Virus record (IMG/VR): IMGVR_UViG_3300034190_002923
Span: 1-40,216 of that record
Direction: 5' to 3' (one strand)
Source: a virus
Length of the DNA: 40,216 nt
The notes beneath the pieces were generated by a model. The model was not told where the DNA came from. It ran no database searches and saw only the letters and a list, made by a program, of their open reading frames with translations. Positions 28,297 to 37,284 of this stretch are shown here, piece by piece (position 1 is the stretch's first letter; each line of letters starts with the position of its first letter). Made by a program: the position numbers and the translations under genes.

Positions 28297-31053
28297 TTAC
28301 CCCACTTTCTTAATATATAAGGTACAGTCGTCTAAACTCATATCCTTACCAATATCCCTAACTTGTATCTTAACTGTATCACTAGCTGCGAACTCATGGA
28401 GTACTGTGTTGAATATCCCTCCAGTATCTTGAGTTACATTACGCGCAACGTAGTTGATTATCTCACTACCTGCAACAGCTGTTGATGTATTCTTAATTAA
28501 TTTAGCTTCTAACTGCACTCTGTTCTGAGTAGCTGTTACAGAACCCTGTACCTTGAAGCTTATCTCGTACCACCCAGCTGAAGCTATGGTTACAACTCCT
28601 GTAGTGGTGTTAAATGTATACCCTGTGTCTGACTTAGTAGCCGCTACCCAAGTAGTCAGGTCAGCGTATGTGCCTGTGGTTCCCTGAGCTGTAGTCTTAG
28701 TAGCAAAGAATAGAGGTATGGTTGCCTGTATCCCAGCTTCTGTAAGTGTTTGATTCTCCCATACCGATCCAGTATACTGTAGTACTTCATCATTAGCCAC
28801 TGTAGTAATGGTTACATCACTTAAATCTGGCAATGCAGTAGCTCCTCCACCGCCTCCACCTCCAGCTGCCCACTTAACTCCAGAAGCTTCAGCACTATCA
28901 GCCGTTAGAACGTGTGTATCAGTCCCTACCGCGAGATCAATCCAATCAGTGCCGTTATGTACCAGCACGTCTCCTTTAGTGCCTGTAATGGCCGCTATAG
29001 CGTCTAGATCGTCATCCTGTGCCTGTATACCTGCTGTAGCTAATGATCTGAACTCATATCTTGTGAATGTACTGTTATACATCATTAGATTGTTATTACT
29101 AGGTGTTCCAAAGACATCAGTAATGTCAGTCAAGTTGGCAATAGCGTTCAATGCAGCTAATGATCCAGAGTCAGTTACGTCTGATAGAGTGTGAGTATGT
29201 CCCGTGGCAGCAATACCTGCCTCAGCAAGAGTCTGATTCTCCCACACTGTACCAGTATATTGTAGTATTTCATCGTTAGCAACAGTAGTAATAGTCACAT
29301 CTGACAGGTCTGGTAGGGCTGTAGCGCCTGATCCTCCACCTGCAGCAGCAGCCCACTTGAGGCCAGAAGCCTCTGCAGCATCCGCGGTTAGTACATGATC
29401 ATCAGTTCCAGCTGCTAAATCTACCCATGTTGACCCGTTATGTACGAATATGTCTCCTTTGTTGCCAGTTATAGCGCCTAGGGCACTTAAATCAGCATCA
29501 TATGCCTGAACATCACTACCTATAGCTAATCCAAGGTTAGTCCTTGCCCCAGACGCTGTAGAAGCTCCTGTACCGCCATTTAAGACCGCAAGGTCAGTAC
29601 CACTCCAATTAGAGTTGTTTATGCTGCTGAGAGCCGCTAAAGTACCACTATCAGTGATATCTGACAGAGTATGTGTATGTCCGGTCTCAGATATACCTGC
29701 TCCAGCTAGTGTTGCTATATTCCATCTAGTGAAAGTAGCGTCGTATTGTAGTATAGTTCCAGTGGAGGGAGTGCCGAATACATCGGCTATGTCAGCTATC
29801 TGAGCTATTTCATTCAATCCTGCTAAGGTTCCAGCATCCGATAAGTCTGTAACACTTACGGTCCCGAGATCAAGTGATGGGTTACCTGCGACACCATCCC
29901 CGTTACTAACAGAAAGCTTACTACTGCCAGCAGTGATAGTGCGATTACTATACGTAGCAGCAGCCGTGCGGACCATAAGGCCATTCGTTGAGAAGTCCCC
30001 ATCCATAACCGCCCCGGAGGCGGCGACATTCGTAGAATCTGTAACATCTGCGCTAGTTTCAATTCCATCTAATTTTGTCCCATCAGTTGCGATGTCTCTA
30101 CCATCTACGGTACCAGTGACACCTACGTTTCCGGTTACGGTCAGTGCTCCCGTAGCAACTGTACCAGTTGTACTGAATGCAACTATAGCTGCAGTCCAGT
30201 CGATATGTTCGTTAGCCACGAAGTTAGTCAGTGAGTCATGGTCAATAGCTGCTTGGTGTTGTGTTACATTGGATTGAGCTATACGAGCATCAGCCATTGT
30301 ACCACTAGTAATGTCAGTAGTTGCATGTATATGTGACGTGTCAGCTTTACCAGCTAAGAACGTTGTAATTTGTGCCTGAGTATATTTATCCAGGTCTGTT
30401 ATATCTGCTTCTAAGTGAGTATGTGTAGCAGCAGCTAAGCCGGCTTCCGATGCGGTCTGATTAATCCACTTAGAGCTAGTGGTATCGTATGCTAGTAATT
30501 CATTATCTCCAACGCTAGTAATAGTAACGTCACTAAGATCAGGTAAAGCTGTAGATCCACTGCCACCTCCTACAGATACACCGCTTGCGCCAGGTGCTCC
30601 TTTAATGTTTCCCATTACCCACCAGACTCTATCTTGCTTCTGGTAGATGTTCATTGATTCTATATCTAGGTATACGTCACCCTTGGATCCAGATGCATCA
30701 CTAGGTGTTCCAGCATTAACTAACCATAGCCCCTTCTCACCTTTCTCACCTTTAGGTCCTTGATCACCTTGCTCACCTCGGTACCCTTGCTTACCTTGGA
30801 ATCCTTGGGGACCCATAGATCCCTTCATCCCTCTCTCACCTTGTATACCTCTAGCGCCCTGTATGCCCTGCTCTCCCTTCACTCCACGTTCACCACGATT
30901 ACCTTGTGGTCCCGTAGGTCCAGAGTATACGGCCATGAATTCCTTACATAGCTCTAGGACATAAGCCTTAGACGCTATATCGCTTGATACAAGCACCTTC
31001 TCAGTTGCTTTACCATTCTTTATTTCATATACTTTATACTTATCTTTTGCCAT
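28297..31053 (-). CDS. Collagen-like fibre protein with C1q/TNF-like C-terminal domain
   Basis: 918 aa. An N-terminal 43-residue segment precedes about 21 Gly-X-Y triplets (residues about 45-108). Then come repeated beta units: three copies around ALPDLSDVTITTV, two around GDIFVHNGSTWVDLA with HVLTADAAEASG, and linkers of poly-Gly. The last 140 residues (ATIPLFFATKT onward) have the alternating beta pattern of a trimeric jelly roll. The gene sits among head genes, between decoration protein and connector, so it may be a head fibre rather than a tail fibre. GAGGA precedes the ATG. Confidence 0.85.
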   Translation of the reverse strand: MAKDKYKVYEIKNGKATEKVLVSSDIASKAYVLELCKEFMAVYSGPTGPQGNRGERGVKGEQGIQGARGIQGERGMKGSMGPQGFQGKQGYRGEQGDQGPKGEKGEKGLWLVNAGTPSDASGSKGDVYLDIESMNIYQKQDRVWWVMGNIKGAPGASGVSVGGGSGSTALPDLSDVTITSVGDNELLAYDTTSSKWINQTASEAGLAAATHTHLEADITDLDKYTQAQITTFLAGKADTSHIHATTDITSGTMADARIAQSNVTQHQAAIDHDSLTNFVANEHIDWTAAIVAFSTTGTVATGALTVTGNVGVTGTVDGRDIATDGTKLDGIETSADVTDSTNVAASGAVMDGDFSTNGLMVRTAAATYSNRTITAGSSKLSVSNGDGVAGNPSLDLGTVSVTDLSDAGTLAGLNEIAQIADIADVFGTPSTGTILQYDATFTRWNIATLAGAGISETGHTHTLSDITDSGTLAALSSINNSNWSGTDLAVLNGGTGASTASGARTNLGLAIGSDVQAYDADLSALGAITGNKGDIFVHNGSTWVDLAAGTDDHVLTADAAEASGLKWAAAAGGGSGATALPDLSDVTITTVANDEILQYTGTVWENQTLAEAGIAATGHTHTLSDVTDSGSLAALNAIANLTDITDVFGTPSNNNLMMYNSTFTRYEFRSLATAGIQAQDDDLDAIAAITGTKGDVLVHNGTDWIDLAVGTDTHVLTADSAEASGVKWAAGGGGGGGATALPDLSDVTITTVANDEVLQYTGSVWENQTLTEAGIQATIPLFFATKTTAQGTTGTYADLTTWVAATKSDTGYTFNTTTGVVTIASAGWYEISFKVQGSVTATQNRVQLEAKLIKNTSTAVAGSEIINYVARNVTQDTGGIFNTVLHEFAASDTVKIQVRDIGKDMSLDDCTLYIKKVG

Positions 31054-31155
31054 TATTTCCTCGTAGTAACCCTATTAGCCCTTATAAGGCGTTCTATTGA
31101 AGTCTCTATGTGAGGCAGTACCTAAATACTACCCCAAGGTAGAAAGCTCAATACA

Positions 31156-31170
31156 GGCCTGTTAAAGGCC
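31156..31170 (-). terminator. Short GC hairpin after the decoration gene
   Basis: GGCCT-GTTAA-AGGCC, 25 bp downstream of the decoration-protein stop. No T run. It is preceded on the plus strand by AGCTCAATACAG, related to the spacer motif AAGCCAACAG, and lies near CTAAATACTACC (31122-31133), a 12-mer also found in block 1 of the non-coding repeat. The whole spacer 31054-31194 holds no gene. Confidence 0.5.
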
Positions 31171-31194
31171 CTTCTCGATCATTCTTTACCACGA

Positions 31195-31623
31195 TTAGCT
31201 GTTAAGCTTACCGTCTTTTGCTTTATGACCTGGAATAATCATAGCACCGTAAATGGCACCTGTTGTAGTTCCAGCCGCAGTAGACTCAACACGAACGTAT
31301 TGAGATCCACCAGAGTAACCAATGATAAACGCTTGGTCATCATCAGCAGCGCCGTCAATAACCACTGTACCTGTAGAGCTGATAGCGCCAGCTACATCAA
31401 AGATGAGGTCAGCAGCTGCAACAGCTGTAAAGGTTACGTCATCATCTGACTCATTAACTACAAGTGTGTGTGTACCATCGGTCCACGCGTCAGCGTCAAT
31501 AATAACTAGGCAGCTGTGAAACCCTTTAAGGTCCGCAGATACTCCGTCACCGGAAGCTGTTCTTGCGATTACATCTAGTGACTTAGTTGGTGTACTTACT
31601 AGATTATGTAAATCTCTTTTCAT
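31195..31623 (-). CDS. Putative head decoration protein (142 aa)
   Basis: Directly after the capsid gene. Starts MKRDLHNLVSTPTKSLDVI and continues with beta-rich GVSADLKGFHSCLVIIDADAW and LVVNESDDDVTFTAVAAADLI. This pattern is common in small virion proteins encoded just after HK97-type capsid genes. Acidic, rich in Ala, Gly and Thr. It is flanked by RNA hairpins on both sides, as if its mRNA level were tuned separately. Role as decoration or stabilising protein is inferred. Confidence 0.7.
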   Translation of the reverse strand: MKRDLHNLVSTPTKSLDVIARTASGDGVSADLKGFHSCLVIIDADAWTDGTHTLVVNESDDDVTFTAVAAADLIFDVAGAISSTGTVVIDGAADDDQAFIIGYSGGSQYVRVESTAAGTTTGAIYGAMIIPGHKAKDGKLNS

Positions 31624-31646
31624 TTTATATCCTTTAAATTAAATTC

Positions 31647-31706
31647 AGGGACCATTACCTTCAACCATATTGGCGAAGGATTGAGATCCCAATGTTATTC
31701 GTCCCT
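31647..31706 (-). promoter_or_regulatory. Long hairpin between capsid and decoration genes
   Basis: AGGGAC and GTCCCT close a 60-nt structure; inside, CATT/AATG and CCTTC/GAAGG form further stems. It sits 11 bp after the capsid stop and 24 bp before the decoration ATG. No T run follows, so it is more likely a processing or stability element, or a partial terminator, than a full stop. Confidence 0.6.
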
Positions 31707-31717
31707 AAGGACATTGA

Positions 31718-32899
31718 TTATGTGATGTCGATACGTGCAAAACCATTCTTATCGATAGGCATTCCGTCATACGAAGCACTCATCTTAAGACCGATCTGGT
31801 CGCTACCAGCGTATAGTTCACGAAGAACTTCTACGCGGAAACCAATCTCTTCAGCCATCAGGTATAAGCTAAGATCAGCAAATACGATTGGACTTTCCCC
31901 ACTATCAGCACCATCTTCAAGAGACTTACTCTCAAAGATTGGGTATCCGAGAAGTGTAGATGGATTACCAGCAGCTACTGGACGATTCCAGATAGGCATG
32001 TTGTTTGAATCTTTTAGTTTCATAATCTGACCGAGTGCATCCTTATGTACGATAAAGACAGCGTTAGAACGATACTCTTCATCAAGCTTAAGTGTGCAAT
32101 CTACGAGATCATCATAGTCAATAGCAGCTAGGTTAGCAGCAGTAACTGTATTAATACCTAGGTCATTCAGCAAGGTAACAATACCTACAGGCTGCTTAAC
32201 ACCGGTACCAAGTAAAATATGATCTTCTTTCTGGTTCATGTACTGCTTAGCATATCGACGTGCAAGGAAACCTTCCATTGCTACGAATGATCTTCGCTCA
32301 AGGCGACGAGGTACTTTAACCATCACACCGAAATCCTGAGGATCGAGCGAGCTCTTTCCATAGGCATTCTCTATTTCTTGGACTGTGAAATTATCTCCCT
32401 CATCATGAGCTCCTAGAGTCTCACTGAAGTCAAAGTCTACTAAGGAGATAGGTCCATCAACTTGGATCTTCTCAACACGTGCTTCAACGCGACGTAGGCG
32501 GTCTTTCTCTTCGAGGATCTTTTCTTCTAGACGCTTAGGTACTAGTAGTCCTCCGTTCTTATCAACAGAAGAGGATAGTGCCTTATACTCGCGGGGGCTA
32601 ACGTCACCGTTAACTAGTCCAACGAAAGCGTCTAATTCATCTTCATTCTTGATTTCAAACTCAATTTCTTTTCTCTCTACAACACCAGCAGGTGTCTTCT
32701 TTACAGGAGCAGCAAGTGCGGCTTCCATATCAGCAATCTGCTTTGCCATTTTCTCGATTAGTTCAAAGTTCTTCTCTTCCATTAGAGCTTCCTTCTCCTG
32801 TTTAATTTCAGTTTCAACCACTTCCGACTTAACTTCAGTCTCAACGACCTCATTAACTTCTTCCTTGATTTCTACTTCTTTGTTATTTTCTTCTGACAT
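31718..32899 (-). CDS. Internal in-frame start: capsid precursor without protease (393 aa)
   Basis: Codon 166 of the fusion is an ATG (MSEENNKEVEIKEE) preceded by GAGGAG at six bases, a better ribosome site than most in this genome. Translation from here would give delta domain plus capsid, about the length of HK97 gp5 (385 aa). It lies exactly at the protease-scaffold boundary. This would supply many capsid subunits for each protease. Confidence 0.75.
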   Translation of the reverse strand: MSEENNKEVEIKEEVNEVVETEVKSEVVETEIKQEKEALMEEKNFELIEKMAKQIADMEAALAAPVKKTPAGVVERKEIEFEIKNEDELDAFVGLVNGDVSPREYKALSSSVDKNGGLLVPKRLEEKILEEKDRLRRVEARVEKIQVDGPISLVDFDFSETLGAHDEGDNFTVQEIENAYGKSSLDPQDFGVMVKVPRRLERRSFVAMEGFLARRYAKQYMNQKEDHILLGTGVKQPVGIVTLLNDLGINTVTAANLAAIDYDDLVDCTLKLDEEYRSNAVFIVHKDALGQIMKLKDSNNMPIWNRPVAAGNPSTLLGYPIFESKSLEDGADSGESPIVFADLSLYLMAEEIGFRVEVLRELYAGSDQIGLKMSASYDGMPIDKNGFARIDIT

Positions 32900-33394
32900 A
32901 TATGTCTCCTCTTTTACCAGCAAAGTTCTGGCTTTGGGGTTTGATGCTCTAGACACTAAGGAGATCTCGATTAACTCGATTTCTTTTATGTGTCTAATAC
33001 GACGTCCTTGAGCATCTTTTATTAGCTCCTTATCTGTGATAAAGAATCCAATGGACACCTCATTAAGGTGACCTTCTCTAGCTTTAATAGCTAAGTCTTG
33101 TGCGCTTGGGGCGCTTGATATCTCTGCTTCGAAGTACAACCCGAAGTCATCCTCTTGCATCTTAGTCACTGTCCCAAGCATATCTCTTGCATCGAGTGAG
33201 TGTGATGAGTATAAGTTAACCTTTCTACTCAAGAAACTCTGAATGGTGTTAGTGAAAGCACCCTTCTCGATAATATCTCCGTGGCTATCTTCGTTACCAA
33301 AGACAGCTGCATAGCCGGTGATCTTGGAGATTCCGCTATCACTCTGATCCATAAACTTGATCTCAGCGGCTATGTGCTCCATTTTATTGTTCAT
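31718..33394 (-). CDS. HK97-type prohead protease fused to major capsid protein
   Basis: 558 aa. Residues 1-160 are an S78 prohead protease: YSSHSLDARDMLG with the histidine, NEVSIGF with the serine, and EIELIEISLVSRASNP. An acidic coiled-coil delta-like region (about 166-250) follows, then an HK97 gp5-like capsid domain to the end. The protease would cut the scaffold part away after assembly. It starts inside the portal stop with AAGGAG upstream. An internal ATG with its own strong ribosome site (32899) probably makes capsid alone. Fusions of this kind are known in other phages. Confidence 0.92.
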   Translation of the reverse strand: MNNKMEHIAAEIKFMDQSDSGISKITGYAAVFGNEDSHGDIIEKGAFTNTIQSFLSRKVNLYSSHSLDARDMLGTVTKMQEDDFGLYFEAEISSAPSAQDLAIKAREGHLNEVSIGFFITDKELIKDAQGRRIRHIKEIELIEISLVSRASNPKARTLLVKEETYMSEENNKEVEIKEEVNEVVETEVKSEVVETEIKQEKEALMEEKNFELIEKMAKQIADMEAALAAPVKKTPAGVVERKEIEFEIKNEDELDAFVGLVNGDVSPREYKALSSSVDKNGGLLVPKRLEEKILEEKDRLRRVEARVEKIQVDGPISLVDFDFSETLGAHDEGDNFTVQEIENAYGKSSLDPQDFGVMVKVPRRLERRSFVAMEGFLARRYAKQYMNQKEDHILLGTGVKQPVGIVTLLNDLGINTVTAANLAAIDYDDLVDCTLKLDEEYRSNAVFIVHKDALGQIMKLKDSNNMPIWNRPVAAGNPSTLLGYPIFESKSLEDGADSGESPIVFADLSLYLMAEEIGFRVEVLRELYAGSDQIGLKMSASYDGMPIDKNGFARIDIT

Positions 33395-35666
33395 TGTTCT
33401 CCTTGCAGCATTTACTTTCTAATTCTTCTACTACCATTACTTTATAAGTAGGTTCTCCTGCCTCATTCTTCTGCTCTATGATCGGTATTATGGTCGACCT
33501 GCAATTAGGATGAGCTGGCGGCTCCTGCACACCGTCACTATAAGATAAGCTAACTGGCTTACCATTACTTCCTACGAATCCTTCTTCCTGGGTGAGGAAG
33601 TGTTCGTTTATCCCAACGATCTTACCGTTGAGTGATGAACAGATCTCACTAGTGTTACCATCTAAGATGGCACTGTACATTAATTTCTCTACAACCTTAG
33701 ATTGCTGGTATCCAATACGTGCTCCGAAGTTAGCGGCTCGACTTGTCTCGGTTCTAGCGATCATACTAGCGCGAGTATCGCTCCACCCAGCTCCTAATGA
33801 TTTCAGATCTTCGGTCAACTCTCCCAGACTCTTACCTTCCGTGAAGGCTGACTGGATAACTTCTCTAACTTGTTTATCACTTGTACCAGCTACCTTACTT
33901 GCGAACTGAAGTGTCTGAGTTTTCACTGCTTGCTTAATACCGATTGAATCAATATCTATAGCAACTCCAACTCCAGCAGATGATGCCTTAGCAGATTCCT
34001 CTACTAGCCTACCTAACGTACTCAATGAGTCAGCCTCTAGTGCTAGCTTCCACTCTTCTGATAGTTCGTTTAAAGAACCTTCTAGTCTGTTAGTCTCGAA
34101 TGTCTTTACAATCTTATGGGCCTTCTGCCCCACCATCTCAATAGCGCTTGATATGTGTCGTTTAAGGTGCCTATCAGCCATTTTAAGCGTCTCTAAGAGG
34201 AATTTGTTAGCTAATCCTTCTCTACCTAAGGCTATCTGCAGTTGTGCCCTTAGATCGTCTTCTAACGCTTTCTGAGTCATTTCAGGCTCAATAGGGACAA
34301 TATCTTCCTTAATCGACTCTTTTACCTCATTAGTGATATTAACCACCACAGGATCCTTACTATTACGTTCTTCTAGTATAGTATCTCTTACTTCTTTAGA
34401 GCTTGTAAGCATGTCTAACTTCATGTCTTCTAACTTATCTTCACCATCATCAGTAGGAATCATAGATGAGAAAGGGCTAAATAGCTCATCGCCACCACTC
34501 CTATCATCAAATCCTAGCTTAGTTCGCGCTTCGTTTAGAGTAATAACTCCAGTCTGATATAGCTTTGAACATCTCTCAGCAGCTTCGTTAGCATTCTCTT
34601 GCAGAGCCTCTACGTTTGATCTATCGAATCTTACGGTAACTGTGAAGTTATCTGTAATATCGGAGTCATTGTTAAGAGCATCCTCAACCATTGTCTGTAG
34701 AGGTATGATTGCCTGCTCCCAGAACTGCTTCCTTGCTTCCTTCATGTTATTAAATGTACTAGCGGATGCTCCAGTGATACTTCCGTATACTTGTGTAGGT
34801 ATACGTAGTGTGCTGAGGATCTTAGCTTCGTCTATAGACTTAAGTCCAGAGAAGTCTAGGTCCTTCATTGACATACCAAAAGGATTGTATTGCATGCCGC
34901 CCCACAGTACTCCTGTCTGACCATTACGATCACCACTAAAGCGATTATCCCAGCTTCTAGCTAGGGCTTCTGCTTCAGATGCATCTATTGGGTCTGGTAC
35001 AGTGATGATACTACCAGGTTGTCCCCTGTTCTGTAGCATTGTTACTGCGTGATCTGTTGATTCGTTATCACTATCAATACGTTTAGCTAGTGCCTTTAGT
35101 GGACTGAACCCACCATAGACATCGGAAGGGTCAATAAACTGCAGAGCAATGACCTCGTCAGGCTGAAGTACTATGGTATGCCCTGCCACCTCATAACTGT
35201 AATGATCAATAAACTTCTCTTCATCAGCGAATATTCTTACTCTATCTGGCCTTAGTATCCCTAATTCAGTGATCTTACCACCTATACTGAATACTTTCTC
35301 GATGTATCCTACATCTCCGATGTACATATCTAGTAGCAGGGTCTTTAGGAACTTAAGTCTAGAGCTATTGTCGTTGATATGATTAAGTAGCTTAGATGTA
35401 GGGTGATCCTCTAGAACATCTCCATCCTTATCCACTACTTGTATAGGTGCCTCAGTAAATGTATTGATAATGAGGTTAAGTGCACCATTAATTGTTTCGT
35501 TATCCTTATAGGCTTCCTGTACCCACGTCTCATAAGCTGAGCTAGTGAGTGTATAGTCGGCATAGTTTGTATTGACTGTTATCTTAGACGCCCGAGGTTT
35601 AGCGGGCTCGCCAAATATTGCCTTACGTAGTGTAGCCCACGCTCGCTGTATTCTATTCTTTTTCAT
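33384..35666 (-). CDS. Portal protein fused to MuF-like minor head protein
   Basis: 760 aa. The first 420 residues are an HK97-type portal: an LNLIINTFTEAPIQ-like segment, YNPFGMSMKDLDFSGLKSIDEAK, and IPTQVYGSITGASASTFNN. The last 200 have the Phage_Mu_F/SPP1 gp7 pattern: ARTETSRAANFGARIGYQQ near residue 637 and PPAHPNCRSTI near 715. A helical linker joins them. The portal is the packaging ring; MuF domains are minor head proteins that enter or line the head. It overlaps the protease-capsid gene by 11 bp. Confidence 0.9.
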   Translation of the reverse strand: MKKNRIQRAWATLRKAIFGEPAKPRASKITVNTNYADYTLTSSAYETWVQEAYKDNETINGALNLIINTFTEAPIQVVDKDGDVLEDHPTSKLLNHINDNSSRLKFLKTLLLDMYIGDVGYIEKVFSIGGKITELGILRPDRVRIFADEEKFIDHYSYEVAGHTIVLQPDEVIALQFIDPSDVYGGFSPLKALAKRIDSDNESTDHAVTMLQNRGQPGSIITVPDPIDASEAEALARSWDNRFSGDRNGQTGVLWGGMQYNPFGMSMKDLDFSGLKSIDEAKILSTLRIPTQVYGSITGASASTFNNMKEARKQFWEQAIIPLQTMVEDALNNDSDITDNFTVTVRFDRSNVEALQENANEAAERCSKLYQTGVITLNEARTKLGFDDRSGGDELFSPFSSMIPTDDGEDKLEDMKLDMLTSSKEVRDTILEERNSKDPVVVNITNEVKESIKEDIVPIEPEMTQKALEDDLRAQLQIALGREGLANKFLLETLKMADRHLKRHISSAIEMVGQKAHKIVKTFETNRLEGSLNELSEEWKLALEADSLSTLGRLVEESAKASSAGVGVAIDIDSIGIKQAVKTQTLQFASKVAGTSDKQVREVIQSAFTEGKSLGELTEDLKSLGAGWSDTRASMIARTETSRAANFGARIGYQQSKVVEKLMYSAILDGNTSEICSSLNGKIVGINEHFLTQEEGFVGSNGKPVSLSYSDGVQEPPAHPNCRSTIIPIIEQKNEAGEPTYKVMVVEELESKCCKENNEQ

Positions 35667-35708
35667 CTTTCTCCTAAAGCGCCCCTAAGGACTCGTGAAA
35701 AGTTTATG

Positions 35709-35737
35709 TTGACGGCTTGCGCCGGATGTGTTATAAT
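35709..35737 (+). promoter_or_regulatory. Sigma70-type promoter of the antisense gene at 35771
   Basis: TTGACG (35709-35714), 17-bp spacer, TATAAT (35732-35737): one mismatch from consensus. It lies in the spacer between portal and terminase genes but points the other way, 34 bp before the start of a small gene. Confidence 0.75.
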
Positions 35738-35770
35738 TATATTATAAGTAAATCAATAGGGGGCAAGCAT

Positions 35771-35911
35771 ATGAGACACCTAGCAGTAGAAAAAATACTA
35801 GCGTTCATATATTCTCAGTCTTTAGGAAATACTATCGGATGGAGTGTATTCCATGGAGTGTTTGGACCTATATACCTAATATATTCACTAATTGTACATA
35901 TTATATTTTAA
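35771..35911 (+). CDS. Moron-like tiny membrane protein (46 aa), antisense in late unit
   Basis: Starts MRHLAVEKILAFIYSQS and ends in a long hydrophobic helix (about 28-46). AGGGGG precedes the ATG, and a near-consensus promoter lies just upstream. Its stop overlaps the terminase stop by three bases on the opposite strand. Like the gene at 26738 it looks like an independently expressed insertion between late genes. Function unknown. Confidence 0.65.
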   Translation: MRHLAVEKILAFIYSQSLGNTIGWSVFHGVFGPIYLIYSLIVHIIF

Positions 35912-37284
35912 CCAAACGTAAATCCAAATTCTCCCTTCCCTTTTAATTCATGTAATGCCCATACTAAGGCATCTAATCTATCCGGAGATCCTTTATAGAA
36001 CTCTGGATTGTAGCTCGTCATCTGTTTCTCTAACTCCGTGAAGTTGTCCACGTGATATACTTTGCCCTGCTCGTATAGCGCTGCGATCGGCTCTGCTCTT
36101 GAGTACTTACCTTTACTGGCATGTACCGACGTAAGAGGGAGAGTCTTGTGAACGGTACGAAGTGTTTCCTCCACAAGGAGTCCGCCTTGGTTGGCTTCAT
36201 ATACAACTCTATCTGCCTTGAATTCTTCAAAGGCGGAAGCAACCCTCCTTGCCCAAGCGTTAGGTGATCCCTTAACAGTGTAGTCAGCGAGAACATAATA
36301 CTTACCTGATCTAGATTTACACGCGACCACGATTCCAGTCTCATCACTATTCGGGTTATTGCTGACCGCCGGGTCAACCGCAACCACTGTTCGTATAATG
36401 TCATTCGGTAATTCCTCTGTATGTTGTATATCATCATGTCTCCACAATGCCCCGGGAGTATCTAATAGAAGCTCTCCGTCGATCTCTTGTCTGCCTAATC
36501 GCGTTCCCGCGTAGTCGTTCTCCAAGGTTTCTCTGTATTGTTCAGATAGGTTACTGTAATTCTCCCTACTAGACCCCTCAGTAATACAAGTCCTACTACT
36601 TAACTTACCTTGTGATATTGATTCACATAGCTCAGTTGGCCTAGGCGTACTTGTAATTAAGATCCTGTTTACCATTCCAGTAAGTCTAAGGCAGAACATC
36701 ACTTGATCCCATACATCTCTCTGATTAGGATATAGAAACAGTTCATCGAACCAAAACATGTGGAATTGGTATCCGGCAAACTTATCTGGCTTCTCTCCTG
36801 AGAACAATATAATCTGTGCTCCATTAGAGAAATTGATCTGAGTATCTCCAGAGCTACATGTGTAACTAATCTCATTCCCCTGCAACTTATTAGGTGATTT
36901 ATCGGTAAGCTCATAGTTTCTACGTTTAAGTACATTTAAAAACCCTGACTCACCTCTCATTGTAATCTTTTTAACGTCATCCCAGTTCTTATTAGACCCG
37001 CCGATCATTACACTTATATCCCAATTCTCCTCCACGGTGTCCACTATTATCTCGCAGGCTGTTCTGGTTTTACCAAACCCTCTGCCAGTTATAATAGCCC
37101 ATATATTTTTCTCTCCACTTGTCCAAAGTTCGTTAGGTAACTGCTTAGGTCTAGCCTGGAATGCCCATGATTTAGCTATATATCCCTGCTGAGCCGGGGT
37201 CATCTGTTTAAAAGTATCTCTAACGTCATCTCTATTTTTATCGTACATTAGACGTAGGTCGTACAGTAGCTGAGGACTAATCAT
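35908..37284 (-). CDS. Terminase large subunit
   Basis: 458 aa. The ATPase half has Walker A GRGFGKT (67-73) and Walker B MFWFDELF. The nuclease half begins with VVAVDPAVS and ends with DRLDALVWAL. It is the motor that cuts and packages DNA through the portal. It overlaps the small subunit gene by eight bases. The sequence gives no firm sign whether packaging is by cos, pac or terminal repeats. Confidence 0.95.
   Translation of the reverse strand: MISPQLLYDLRLMYDKNRDDVRDTFKQMTPAQQGYIAKSWAFQARPKQLPNELWTSGEKNIWAIITGRGFGKTRTACEIIVDTVEENWDISVMIGGSNKNWDDVKKITMRGESGFLNVLKRRNYELTDKSPNKLQGNEISYTCSSGDTQINFSNGAQIILFSGEKPDKFAGYQFHMFWFDELFLYPNQRDVWDQVMFCLRLTGMVNRILITSTPRPTELCESISQGKLSSRTCITEGSSRENYSNLSEQYRETLENDYAGTRLGRQEIDGELLLDTPGALWRHDDIQHTEELPNDIIRTVVAVDPAVSNNPNSDETGIVVACKSRSGKYYVLADYTVKGSPNAWARRVASAFEEFKADRVVYEANQGGLLVEETLRTVHKTLPLTSVHASKGKYSRAEPIAALYEQGKVYHVDNFTELEKQMTSYNPEFYKGSPDRLDALVWALHELKGKGEFGFTFG

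Noticed and set aside
28808-30277. Plus-strand frames opposite the collagen-like fibre gene
   Set aside because: Products are Ser/Pro/Val-rich shadows of the repetitive fibre sequence without ribosome sites.
28700-30600. CRISPR-like repeats
   Set aside because: The repeated segments are in-frame protein repeats of unequal spacing, not short direct repeats with unique spacers.
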